Under the pieces are notes generated by a model. That model was not told where the DNA came from. It saw nothing but the letters and a program-made list of their open reading frames with translations, and searched no databases. 64,000 nucleotides of DNA from G963677445 sp963677445 (lineage in GTDB: Bacteria; Bacteroidota; Ignavibacteria; Ignavibacteriales; Melioribacteraceae): the NCBI GenBank assembly GCA_963677445.2, contig CAXXGF010000061.1:1-64000 (forward strand), read 5' to 3'. This document shows, one piece after another, positions 8,077-16,713 of this stretch (positions are counted from its first letter, which is position 1; each line of letters starts with the position of its first letter). Position numbers and translations under genes: made by a program.

Positions 8077-9917
8077 TTTTTAATCTCCCTCTTTCTAATT
8101 AGCATTTCTGCTTTATATATTTCTGAATCAGTTTTCAGATGTTGCTTCAGTTCAGATAAAATCTTTTTGGCATCCTCTAATTTATTTCTTTCAATAAATT
8201 CAAATAATAAATCAATCTTGTTTTTTATATCGCTTGGCCTGATATCTTCATCCATTAATAATTCGACTATTCTGTCTATTGTCATGCCATAAGATTCTTC
8301 AGGCTTATCATAAGTCAGAACATTATCTTCATTTTTTAATAAAAATATATTCTCCGGCATTACATGACTTAATACCTGGGGAGAGTGAGTAGAAATAAAA
8401 AACTGACAATTTGAAAAAATCTCTGTAAGTTTTGGGATTATAATCCTTTGCCAGGCTGGATGAAGATGTAAATCGACTTCATCAATAAGAATAATGCCAT
8501 CACCTTTCAAAGGTTCAGAACTATGTGGATTAGCAATTGATAATCTGCGGGCAATATCACCAACTAATGCTATTAGATTCTTTTCGCCATCAGATAATTG
8601 TTCCAGATTAAATGTATCATCATTTTTGTCCACAAGCATATGAGGTCTGGGAGTTCTTTTAATTCTAAAATTAGAGTATCCCGCGATGAAGCTTTCTATC
8701 GCATTTGCAACAATTTGCAATTCCCGGCTCTGGTTTTTGGTTGCTGCATCTTGTCGGTTGACTTCATGTTCAACTATTTGTTCAATATCATTTAAGAATA
8801 TAACTAAGAGATCATTCCAAATCCCTTTATTCTTTTCAATTACAGGATTGTATTTTTTAAATAGATTTTCAATTTCAGATTTACCTTTGTCACTTATCCA
8901 CCAAAGACTCAATAAAATAGAAAATTGGAAAATTTCCCAGATAAATGAAACTAATATTTTTTGTTTTCCCCCAATATCAATTTTAGGAAAAAAGTTATTA
9001 AATTGCTCAAGTACTTTGCCGATTATACGACTTGGAAATCTATGTTTGTCAATGAGGTTATCTTTTCTTTGTTCTGATAAAGAATCCATTTTATGAACAA
9101 GGTATTCGATTTCATGTAAAATTTTTTCAAACCGATACCCAGGTTCGAATTTAAACTCAACAGTATGAAGCAAATCTATCAGCTCTCTAAAAAAATAGCG
9201 GGGTTCTTCATAAATTATTTCGTCGTTTTTAATCCTTTCTGTTAAATGATTATATTCATCGTCGTTTGTGGTTAATTTTCCAAGTTGAGAAATCGCTCTG
9301 TTGATCCTTCCTTTTAACCACTTTTTATTATTAATCATCCATTTAGTTCTTGAACCAAGATTTTCATTTAAGATATCATCTTGCATTCTAAACCATTCAA
9401 AAAACGACTGAAAGTTAGCTTTTACTCCTGTCGCATTATCATATACATCTAACGCATAAAACTTTTCTTTGCTCGATATTCCATAAGAAATATCCTTCAC
9501 TACTCTGTTTACCGGGTAATATGCAATTACAGGAAGGCTATTTTTAATTTTTAATTTCTCCCTGTAATACTCCGCTAATTCAGAAACCTGGGTTAAGTCA
9601 GATTTTTTTATTTGTGATTCACCCCGTTGAGTTTTTACCAAATACCAGTCAAATTTTCGACCGTCTTCCCTGGCATAAGTTTTTAGAGAAGAGTATGCTG
9701 TACTATTTCTAACATCACTTTCAGATATATGCTTTCCTGAAATATTTTCTTTTTGTATTCGATTTATCAACCATGAAAGAGCAATGACGATAGAATCCAA
9801 TATTGTTGTTTTACCTGCGCCATTTATCCCAATAAAAACATTTAATTTGGGGTTAAACTCAATATTTAGCTTTAAAATGCTTCTAAAGTTATTTACATAT
9901 ATTTTGTCAATATTCAT
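8073..9917 (-). CDS. ptuA: PtuA-like AAA/SMC-type ATPase of a Septu anti-phage system
   Basis: 614 residues. Walker A is near the N-terminus (FIGINGAGKTTILDS, about 27-41), followed by a long helical insert of about 350 residues. Then come the ABC-type signature LSDGEKNLIALVGD, Walker B GIILIDEVDLHLHPAWQ and the H-loop FFISTHSPQVLSH. This is the architecture of overcoming-lysogenization-defect/PtuA-type ATPases (AAA_15/AAA_21). In Septu, PtuA forms the ATP-sensing scaffold that holds PtuB nuclease; no TOPRIM domain is visible, which argues against an OLD/Gabija GajA protein. It is the upstream gene of the pair, and ptuB begins inside its stop codon. Retron-linked PtuAB exists, but I see no reverse transcriptase here. 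Confidence 0.85.
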   Translation of the reverse strand: MNIDKIYVNNFRSILKLNIEFNPKLNVFIGINGAGKTTILDSIVIALSWLINRIQKENISGKHISESDVRNSTAYSSLKTYAREDGRKFDWYLVKTQRGESQIKKSDLTQVSELAEYYREKLKIKNSLPVIAYYPVNRVVKDISYGISSKEKFYALDVYDNATGVKANFQSFFEWFRMQDDILNENLGSRTKWMINNKKWLKGRINRAISQLGKLTTNDDEYNHLTERIKNDEIIYEEPRYFFRELIDLLHTVEFKFEPGYRFEKILHEIEYLVHKMDSLSEQRKDNLIDKHRFPSRIIGKVLEQFNNFFPKIDIGGKQKILVSFIWEIFQFSILLSLWWISDKGKSEIENLFKKYNPVIEKNKGIWNDLLVIFLNDIEQIVEHEVNRQDAATKNQSRELQIVANAIESFIAGYSNFRIKRTPRPHMLVDKNDDTFNLEQLSDGEKNLIALVGDIARRLSIANPHSSEPLKGDGIILIDEVDLHLHPAWQRIIIPKLTEIFSNCQFFISTHSPQVLSHVMPENIFLLKNEDNVLTYDKPEESYGMTIDRIVELLMDEDIRPSDIKNKIDLLFEFIERNKLEDAKKILSELKQHLKTDSEIYKAEMLIRKREIKK

Positions 9918-10849
9918 TTTTTCCTCTATAAAATACTTTCAAAAATAAAAAGACTATTTAAAGGTTCAAGTTTTTACCAGCGCCTTATCTCAGCCTTTCA
10001 TGAAACCAAATGGTTACAGTATTAAAACTGTCGTATGTTCGGAGCCACTTTACTATTAAGGCACAAAAAATTTTGATATGTGAGATATTGTTTGCATAAC
10101 ACTTAAGCCTCAATGTTTAATACCGTGTGTTAGCGGTTACGCTTATTTGTTCAGCGTTTATTTTTCCTTTGTAATACATTCCTGCTATTACAATAAATTA
10201 TTTTTATGACAAATAATATCAAGAAGTAGCACATTACCAAAAGAATGGGGCATTCGTAATTGTGTACAAAAAATCCTTTACTCGATATGGCTTTTCAAAT
10301 CCTTGTCCTATAATACAGAGGCAAGTCCCTACTCGGCAATTAGTAATCGATTATGTTTTCTTTTTCATATGCCAATAACAGCAGGTCAAAAGACTTGTTC
10401 TAATTTTTATCAATTTTTTCTATTTTTATAATATCTATATTGAATCCAATTTTGTCAAGTTTATTTTCTGTTTTACGCCCCGCATTACCGTAAACAATTA
10501 TATTTATTTTGTTTTTATCTCTAATTTTGGGGGATAGCAATTGCAAATTTATTTTTTTACCATTTCTGCTTCACAATCCTTGCATAAAACGAAGTTGCGA
10601 TAACGCCCCGTGAGCAACAGCCTCATATGCTGTTAGCAGGCCCTATTTGGTGTTTGACCGGAATAATTGTCCCACTTGTACATTTTTTGGTTGTAAACTT
10701 AGTTTACCAGTTTTTTACTATTTTTCCAACAGTCATTCAAATACATTTCTGTAAAATAGCGAAACTTGCAAAAATTGCAAGTTTCGCTATTTCATTGTCA
10801 ATATTGTATTGCGTTTAATGACGGTAAATGTTGAGCGGTGTTTTGCACA
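9918..10849. other. long gap with attC-like sites and a decayed minus-strand frame
   Basis: No intact gene. Two places look like weak integron recombination sites: 10094-10135 pairs ataacac with gtgtgttagcgg, and 10600-10642 has ataacgcc, then aacagc pairing with gctgttagc. Between them, on the minus strand at about 10340-10545, a broken frame reads INIIVYGNAGRKTENKLDK and then, past a stop, NKSFDLLLLAYEKENIIDY, perhaps a small degraded cassette gene of unknown family. The assignment as integron-like is speculative, because no integrase is in the window. Confidence 0.3.
10754..10792. terminator. 18-bp perfect hairpin downstream of vapC
   Basis: The arms aaatagcgaaacttgcaa (10754-10771) and ttgcaagtttcgctattt (10775-10792) are perfect inverted copies around a 3-base loop. 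It lies 58 bp past the toxin gene stop. On the minus strand the 3' arm ends in a short T run (cgctatttt). It is probably the transcription end of the toxin-antitoxin operon, but could be a mobile palindrome. Confidence 0.5.
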
Positions 10850-11263
10850 TTACCAAATAGTTTTTATAGAACTACTTTTTCTTAAATTATTATCCGCGGT
10901 TACAAGAGGGCTGTTCATAATTATTGAAGTAGAGCTTATTATACGATCCGCGGGATCCTGATTTACTTCCCCGGGTAATTTGACAGATAATTCTGCTATT
11001 TCAGGGGTAATACCTTTTAATTTGTATTTATTTGACGCTTTCACTAAATTTACAAATTCCAGGTATGAGACGGGAATATCAATCCTTTTTCTGTGAATTA
11101 ACATCGCTATCTCCCATAAGGATATTTCACACAAAATTATCCCATCGGTACTATTTGCTATATATATGGCCTCTTTTGCTTTTGAACTCAATAATTCCGG
11201 TTTTAAGGCGTCCCATATAATAATATGAGTATCTACGGTAATCACTATGAGAGGGCCTCCCAT
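10850..11263 (-). CDS. VapC-like PIN-domain toxin
   Basis: 137 residues. The PIN nuclease acidic residues are visible: Asp in ITVDTHIIIWDAL, Glu in CEISLWEIAML, and the C-terminal Asp cluster DPADRII followed by LVTADNNLR. In the family this fold cleaves RNA (often tRNA) when freed from its antitoxin. The start overlaps the end of the antitoxin gene by 19 bp; a GTG at 11244, closer to the conserved ITVDTH, is an alternative. The pair is expected to be self-regulated through the operator-like palindrome ahead of the antitoxin. Confidence 0.85.
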   Translation of the reverse strand: MGGPLIVITVDTHIIIWDALKPELLSSKAKEAIYIANSTDGIILCEISLWEIAMLIHRKRIDIPVSYLEFVNLVKASNKYKLKGITPEIAELSVKLPGEVNQDPADRIISSTSIIMNSPLVTADNNLRKSSSIKTIW

Positions 11264-11475
11264 TTAGTGTCCATTGGAGAAATGGCATCGCCAATATTTG
11301 ATTTTTTTCCAATCTTGATCAGTTTTTTTCTCGCGTTCTCCTTCGTAAAGTCCGGTGGAACTAACCTGGCAACAATTTTCCCTCTTGAAGTAATGTTAAT
11401 ATCTGTTCCGTTTTCCACTTCTTTTAAAACCTTCATTAAATTTGCGCGAAACTCGCTGACTCCAATTGTAGTCAT
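11245..11475 (-). CDS. Phd/YefM-type antitoxin
   Basis: 76 residues, upstream of and overlapping the PIN toxin. The N-terminal half (GVSEFRANLMKVLKEVENG, then ITSRGKIVARLVPP) is the typical Phd/YefM DNA-binding dimer; the charged C-terminal tail should wrap the toxin. These antitoxins neutralise the toxin and repress their own promoter. The ATG at 11475 lies 15 bp below the palindrome at 11491-11513. Confidence 0.85.
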   Translation of the reverse strand: MTTIGVSEFRANLMKVLKEVENGTDINITSRGKIVARLVPPDFTKENARKKLIKIGKKSNIGDAISPMDTKWEALS

Positions 11476-11490
11476 TTTATCACCTTACTA

Positions 11491-11513
11491 TTTGTACGAT
11501 TAAAATGTACAAA
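11491..11513 (-). promoter_or_regulatory. operator-like inverted repeat upstream of the antitoxin
   Basis: Perfect arms TTTGTAC (11491-11497) and GTACAAA (11507-11513) with a 9-bp spacer, 15 bp ahead of the antitoxin start. Placement and shape fit the autoregulatory site of Phd/VapB operons; binding is inferred. Confidence 0.6.
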
Positions 11514-11829
11514 CAATAAACTTCAATAACAAGCATTATTGATAATATTTTTGATTACAATATCGCGAATTTGCTGATAAGCTGAATTATCTTCGCGTGT
11601 AGTGGATGGAAAAATTACAGTGGATGGCAATCAGCAAATTCAATATAGTGGCGAGTACAGATAGTGTTCAACGGACTGCAACAAGCCGGTTCCCCGGCGC
11701 CGGAATGCCGCATAAAAGGAGACAGCCAAACAGTAATGTTATAAACTTTACAAAACTAAAGAACTACGCAAAACCACTTAGGGAAATGGTGTCCGGCAGG
11801 ATTGCCGGCTTTATCATAATTTGTGTTAA
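11514..11829. other. intergenic gap without a recognised gene
   Basis: This lies between the divergently read toxin-antitoxin pair and the methyltransferase 3' end. The plus-strand frame here has no family-like motif and overlaps the methyltransferase, so I treat it as chance. A GC-rich hairpin-like stretch (ccggcaggattgccgg, 11795-11810) lies just past the methyltransferase stop and could act as its terminator. Confidence 0.35.
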
Positions 11830-12522
11830 TTATATATCTTCAATTTTCCACACACCAAGAGATTTATCGCTAAATATGCCATCTTTTTCTGTGCAATTCT
11901 CATTTATAATTATTTTTGGTTCCGGAAAATTAAAGGGTGGTTTGATAAAGTTTAAGGGCCGCCAGCCGCCGGTTACAATATCTTTATTGTTTTCTTCCCT
12001 GGTAAAAGTTGTGGTCATCAGATACCGGGAATTACTTTTTTTAATATTTTTCAGGGCACTCCGGATATCTGCGATTGAGAAATGCACCAGACAATCACGA
12101 CAAAAAACCAGGTCCATTTTCTCCTGAATATCTTCAAGCAGATTAAACTCAACGAAACTTATATTGTCAGCTTTATATTTCTCTATATTTCGAAGAATAA
12201 TATCCTTGACTATATCACCTCCCAAATAAATATTATCAGAGAGATCAATTTCCCTGAACCAGTTAAAATCGCCACAAGGGATATCAAAAATCGTTTTAAT
12301 ATTCAATTCCCCTAAAACCTTCGGTATTTCTTCAATAACGGTTTTTGTTTGTGATAACGCTGATCCATATCCGGAAACAGATTCTTCTTCATGCCAGACA
12401 TTTCTTTGCTCAATTTCTGCAAATATTTCTTTTGCGGCTTTATTAATAAATCTGCTTCCATCTGAATAATCATACAGTTTTGAACGATCCACAGTTACCT
12501 CATATTTTATGGTATTCCACAT
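11830..12522 (-). CDS. class I SAM-dependent methyltransferase, unknown substrate
   Basis: 230 residues. Residues about 75-175 have the Rossmann-like motifs: IKTIFDIPCGDFNWF is motif I (Gly-poor variant, D-x-x-C-G-D), YLGGDIVKDII the acidic post-I motif, and MDLVFCRDCLVHFSIADI motif IV with its trailing helix. The C-terminal GGWRPLNFIKPPFNFPEP resembles a family of class I methyltransferases often beside glycan or defence genes. The substrate cannot be told from sequence. The gene lies between the toxin-antitoxin pair and the IS-disrupted nuclease gene, on the same strand as both. Confidence 0.7.
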   Translation of the reverse strand: MWNTIKYEVTVDRSKLYDYSDGSRFINKAAKEIFAEIEQRNVWHEEESVSGYGSALSQTKTVIEEIPKVLGELNIKTIFDIPCGDFNWFREIDLSDNIYLGGDIVKDIILRNIEKYKADNISFVEFNLLEDIQEKMDLVFCRDCLVHFSIADIRSALKNIKKSNSRYLMTTTFTREENNKDIVTGGWRPLNFIKPPFNFPEPKIIINENCTEKDGIFSDKSLGVWKIEDI

Positions 12523-12967
12523 GCTCCACTGGCCGCCATGTCGAAGATTGATTGATGATGAATTTGCCTGAACCGCTTAACTTGCTTTCGGTTGTAGTGA
12601 GATGCGATCAGGTGTAAACATTTACAAATACTAATGTAGATTAATCAATAGCCTAAATATTTAATATGATCACAAATATTAAGCCTTTTACACATTCCTT
12701 CATTTTTAATTGAATCAAATATTTCAGACCAAGAAAGTATAGTAATTTCATTACGGACTCTTTGATTATTGATTTGAAGCGGTGTTTTGTTTCTCTTTAA
12801 ATAATACAAATAAACTCCATCGATATCTTTAAAACTATCAATGCAGGCCCATGTCTTTTTTGACGCATCATATAAATCCCTCAATAACAGCAAGTTTTCA
12901 ACTTGCTCTTTACTATTACCGCTTTCAAGCTTTGCTTCGATGAAATGAAGTTTAGAATTTTCGATTA

Positions 12968-12974
12968 TTAAGAT
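12968..12974. repeat. 7-bp target site duplication, left copy (right copy 14648-14654)
   Basis: The sequence ttaagat directly abuts the outer ends of both IS inverted repeats, at 12968-12974 and 14648-14654. It marks the insertion point in the nuclease-like gene. Confidence 0.9.
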
Positions 12975-14647
12975 CCGAAACTCCTCACAATTTAGGCACA
13001 GCATCAAACAGCTTCAAGAGAATATTTTGTTTTTTAGTTCTCTCATTAAACATAATTTCCCCATTATCATACCTGATAGCTTTAAGTTTTGACAATTCAA
13101 GTATTACTCTCTCAAAACTAAAATCCTCGTTCATCTTAGCATCTTTAAGAATTTTCAATATCCGCATTCTTAACAATAGTGATATTAACCCAATTAACAT
13201 CAATCCCTTCAAAGCTTCATTACTATGAACATAAGGTGTTGTTATTCCAAGATCGTTTTTCAATATATCGAAACTCATCTCTATTAGTTGTTTGCTTTTG
13301 TACAGAGAAAGGCACTCCAATCCATCAAAGTTTCCATTATAAGCAAGATAGAATATTCCTTGTTTTTTTATCCGCTCTTCCACAAGAGACTCATTTATCC
13401 TTACTTTGACTTTATCTTCCTGGGTTGTCACATTAAAATATATTCTCAAATTTCCTGCCTGCTCACTGACTGTAGTTTCAAATTTTTCATCAACTAGAAT
13501 CTTTTCAATCCGGGATTTTATTCTCAGAAGCCTCTTATAGAAAGTATCCTTTTCCTTCTCGGCTCTTTTAGCGTTATAATATGCATATCCTTTTAACGCC
13601 TTTCCCCCTGTGTTGATTATGACTTCCTTTATAAATATCACTTCATCTTCAAACAGGACTCCATTTGCTATTTTCCCAATTTCTCCGGCAATATCATTTG
13701 TCAGTTCTTTTATGGCCTTGTATCGTTCTGGCACAGCGATAATAAACTGTGACTCCGATCCGCAGAGTTCTAAAAGGTTTGGGTTTGAGTAAAACCCTCT
13801 GTCTAAAATAAGTGAGATTTCTTCAAATTTATTTTTTTTCAGCCTTTTTAAGGTATTGCATAATGTGCTGACATCCCGAAGGCTTCCTGGATATAATTCA
13901 TAAGCTATTGGTATTCCATCATCTTTGTCTACGATTGCTGAAAAGTTGACTTGGGGAAGGTCTTTGACATCCCTGCAATATCCCCATTCCAGCAAGCTTA
14001 TCAGTTCACTATATGATGAAATCGATGTCAGATCATAATATAGAGTTCTTTTGCTCTTCAATAATTTTATCAGATGAGCTGAGAGTTTTTCACCTAACTT
14101 GCTTTTTCCTATATCTGAAAGCAATCGGCTTATTGTCTGGCTACTAAGAGCTAATTTCCCATACTCATTATTAAGGTAACTTGATTCATACCAGATTTGT
14201 GTATCACTGAGAGATAAAGAAGAGAGTGTTTTACAAACAGATAGAACGATAATTTGTCTGGCTCTGGACAGATCAAGTTCTGATTTCAAAAACTCTTCGA
14301 TTTTATAACTATCGAGTATTTTTATCAGTGGCAACAATTCGCCATAGTTAAGAACATCTTTGGGCTTTTTTTCTCTAACCTTAATTGTTTTATCGCCGAC
14401 TTTTTTTCCAAGATATTTACTGCGCTGTTTTGTATTCTTGGTTTTGGGATCATAATAGGGGGTGATTTCATATTCATATTCTATGCCGTTGATAATTTTA
14501 GTTCTTATGAAAGATTTCATGTTTCCTCAAGCTTGTGCCTATATAGGCACAAGATACAAAAATATATTACTATTTTCAACTCTTTTGTTTACTATAAGTT
14601 ATCTTTTCTTTGTTGCTTTGATGTGCCTATTTTTTGGGGAGTTTCGG
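12975..14647 (-). mobile_element. IS1634-type insertion sequence, complete, 1673 bp
   Basis: The ends are defined by terminal inverted repeats of about 26 bp: left 12975-13000 and right 14622-14647. Both read ccgaaactcc, a diverged 9-bp middle, then aggcaca. The element carries one transposase gene reading from right to left and is flanked by identical 7-bp duplications. Intact ends and an uninterrupted transposase suggest a recent insertion. Assignment to the IS1634 group (IS4 superfamily) rests on the transposase sequence and size. Confidence 0.9.
12985..14520 (-). CDS. IS1634-type DDE transposase
   Basis: 511 residues, a usual length for this family. The N-terminus (GIEYEYEITPYYDPKTK, then SKYLGKK) is typical. 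DDE residues are recognisable: Asp in LYYDLTSISS (about 160), Asp in SLILDRGFYSNPNLLEL (about 240), and a C-terminal catalytic Glu beyond LRIYFNVT, likely near the helix that contains KQLIEMSFDILKNDL. The long insertion between the second Asp and the Glu is the mark of IS4-superfamily beta-strand insertion transposases. It fills most of the element and its stop lies inside the left inverted repeat. No frameshift is seen, so the enzyme is probably active. Confidence 0.9.
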   Translation of the reverse strand: MKSFIRTKIINGIEYEYEITPYYDPKTKNTKQRSKYLGKKVGDKTIKVREKKPKDVLNYGELLPLIKILDSYKIEEFLKSELDLSRARQIIVLSVCKTLSSLSLSDTQIWYESSYLNNEYGKLALSSQTISRLLSDIGKSKLGEKLSAHLIKLLKSKRTLYYDLTSISSYSELISLLEWGYCRDVKDLPQVNFSAIVDKDDGIPIAYELYPGSLRDVSTLCNTLKRLKKNKFEEISLILDRGFYSNPNLLELCGSESQFIIAVPERYKAIKELTNDIAGEIGKIANGVLFEDEVIFIKEVIINTGGKALKGYAYYNAKRAEKEKDTFYKRLLRIKSRIEKILVDEKFETTVSEQAGNLRIYFNVTTQEDKVKVRINESLVEERIKKQGIFYLAYNGNFDGLECLSLYKSKQLIEMSFDILKNDLGITTPYVHSNEALKGLMLIGLISLLLRMRILKILKDAKMNEDFSFERVILELSKLKAIRYDNGEIMFNERTKKQNILLKLFDAVPKL

Positions 14648-15053
14648 TTAAGATATCTTGCTTCATTTTGAAAAAAGCTCTGAATTTCTTACCTATAAGA
14701 TCGTCTTGTTTGAGATTTTTCCAATTACCCGGTGATTGAATGTAGCTGTTTTTTGAATAAAAATAACTACGTTCCGATAGCTTCTTAAAATCAATCTGTA
14801 AAAACGCGCATAGTTCCTTAAGGTATTTCGATCTTGATTTATTTAATTCGGTTTTTTCATTGGTCTTGGGTTTTCCGAAACTCATCCAATAATCCCGTAT
14901 TATTGAAGTTTCGACATATACCTCGAAATCTTTACTTTCAACAGAATGAATGTTTGGAATGATTTCTGTCGCGAGTTTTGGATTATCTTGCAGTAAACAC
15001 ATAATCAACGAACAGAAAAATCTTTCTTCTCGATTAAAAAAATATCTTTTCAT

Positions 15054-15744
15054 TTTATGTTTTGCGCTGGCTTAATATTCATTATTCAGCTAAGTAAATA
15101 ATAAAGTGTTAAAAAGCAAGCTTTTACACAAGTGAAGAAAATGCTTTATAATCCAGATACAGCTTCGCTACGCAAGTCCGCCGATGTGGAGGGCAAGAGA
15201 AAGTGGGCTGAAAAGCTTTTCTTATACAAAAAATGCATTTGTTTTACTATGGAAAAATGGGGTAATATGGCAGTCACTCGTATTCCCACTGTCCTGCTCA
15301 GCTGTGCAACACCTAGAAAGAATCATAGAAAAAGTATGATGTTCGGGATGTTAGGCAATATTGAGTGGTTATTTTTTCTGTGCGGGAAAAAACGATATCG
15401 AATCTGACGCCGACTTTCCATCCTGTTGATCATTCAAATCCTGTTAATCTTGTTCTTCTTTCTTGGTAGCTTTGCGTAAGGTTTTTGCCGCACTCTGTAA
15501 GTCAAGTGGGAGACGGGGGACTTTGGTTGGGAAGGATTGTTTAAAGGATATGAAACAATGGCCATTTTTACAGAGCAAGGAACACCAGCTACTGTCGCCC
15601 GGATCACCATGATCTCACCGGATTACGAATAACCGGGGAAAAGAGATACCTATACCGATTTTTATCCTGTTTATCAATACAATCCTGTTAATCCTGTCCT
15701 TCTTTGCGCCTTTGCGGGAGGTATTTGCCTGCTGAATAACCGGG
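15054..15744. other. gap with a degenerate duplicated segment
   Basis: I see no convincing gene; the plus-strand frame at 15132-15407 has no family-like features. Two related segments, 15418-15485 and 15660-15728, both read tcctgtt-(t/g)atca, then aatcctgttaatc(c/t)tgt, then ttctttgcg, suggesting a small dispersed repeat just past the membrane-protein gene. Confidence 0.4.
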
Positions 15745-16524
15745 TCAATAACCATACCTTATCGCGATCATTGTGTACAAAAACAAAAACTGCACATATA
15801 AAGTCATGGCAAGAATTATGCTTAGCCACAGGATAACCGATTTTAAAATCGTAAGCCATAACTTATCGCGGTAATACTTTTTCACAGAAAATATCAGATA
15901 CACCAGGAGAGAAATGACAAGTCCGTAAAGATAATACAGCCCGTTCACACCGTTGGAAATATTCAGGACGGTAAATAAACCATTGAAGATTCGGAAAAGA
16001 GTAATAACGCCAAGCAGAATCAGAAGAAAAAAAGATAAAAAGTGAGTGGAAAAAATTATATGTTCAAAAAAGCTGTTTTTTCTCCAGTTGAAAAGTTTAA
16101 GTAGAAAAGCGTAAAAAGGGATCATCAGGAACACAAAGGCCGACTGGTTATATTTAACGTGGGCATTGAATCTTTCTTTGTATATGTCATAAGTAACATC
16201 CAGCTTTTTAATTTCCCCTTCTATGATGCTCTGATATATTTCGCTCCCTTCCGAAATCTTTTCCAGCCCGAAATTAAATATCTGAAACCTTGGAGTATTA
16301 AGAACAGGAAGGCTTAGGAAAAAGATAAAGTTAATGATAAAATATAACTTCAGCGGCTTAACATATCGATATTCACCAACACGGAAGTATTCACAGGTAA
16401 GAACTCCCGGTTTTATAAGAAGGACAAAAATTGTCCTGAAAATATTCCTGTCAACATGAAAAGTATCCTTGATTGCCTCTTTCGCGAAGGACTTTAGTGA
16501 AAGTTGTTCATTATTTTCAGTCAT
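15745..16524 (-). CDS. DUF3667 family membrane protein
   Basis: 259 residues. The N-terminal part (FHVDRNIFRTIFVLLIKPG, then YRYVKPLKLYFIINFIFF) is characteristic of DUF3667 proteins, which are common in Bacteroidota. About five hydrophobic segments follow (around residues 95-115, 140-160, 170-195, 205-220 and 230-255), so it is an inner-membrane protein. No catalytic motif is known for the family. It is read away from the arylsulfotransferase cluster and shares only the 189-bp divergent promoter region. Confidence 0.7.
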   Translation of the reverse strand: MTENNEQLSLKSFAKEAIKDTFHVDRNIFRTIFVLLIKPGVLTCEYFRVGEYRYVKPLKLYFIINFIFFLSLPVLNTPRFQIFNFGLEKISEGSEIYQSIIEGEIKKLDVTYDIYKERFNAHVKYNQSAFVFLMIPFYAFLLKLFNWRKNSFFEHIIFSTHFLSFFLLILLGVITLFRIFNGLFTVLNISNGVNGLYYLYGLVISLLVYLIFSVKKYYRDKLWLTILKSVILWLSIILAMTLYVQFLFLYTMIAIRYGY

Positions 16525-16713
16525 GTCTATAAAGTACTCTGATTTTTTTTGAATAAAAATATAATTATTTTATTTAATTTCTCATAAGAATGTTCGTCTT
16601 ACTCTGGTGAAGATAAAAAATACTTCGGTAAACGGAACAATCCCTTTTAATTTTGCAATTGCCTGATGTAAATTTTATTTTGGAAAGGGATTTATCATGG
16701 AAAAAGAAATAAA

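Larger units (their letters stand above)
12645..15053 (-). pseudogene. nuclease-like gene split by an insertion sequence
   Basis: The 5' part runs from the ATG at 15053 to 14655; the 3' part runs from 12974 to the stop at 12645. Removing the IS and one copy of the 7-bp duplication restores an uninterrupted 242-codon frame, joining FRAFFKMKQDIL to IIENSKLHFIEAKLE. The rejoined segment has D-x(n)-E-A-K spacing (Asp in QDIL, then FIEAK), which fits the active site of the PD-(D/E)XK nuclease fold. I do not recognise the family beyond that. The island context suggests a defence role, but this is inference. As it stands, each half reads into IS sequence and the gene should be inactive. Confidence 0.8.

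Noticed and set aside
8073..9917. OLD-family/Gabija nuclease instead of PtuA
   Set aside because: No TOPRIM domain after the ATPase and an HNH gene follows directly, which fits Septu better.
11606..12127. 173-codon plus-strand frame
   Set aside because: Mostly antisense to the methyltransferase whose SAM motifs are clear.
15132..15407. 91-codon plus-strand frame downstream of the IS-split gene
   Set aside because: No recognisable fold or motif, and it lies in a repeat-bearing gap.
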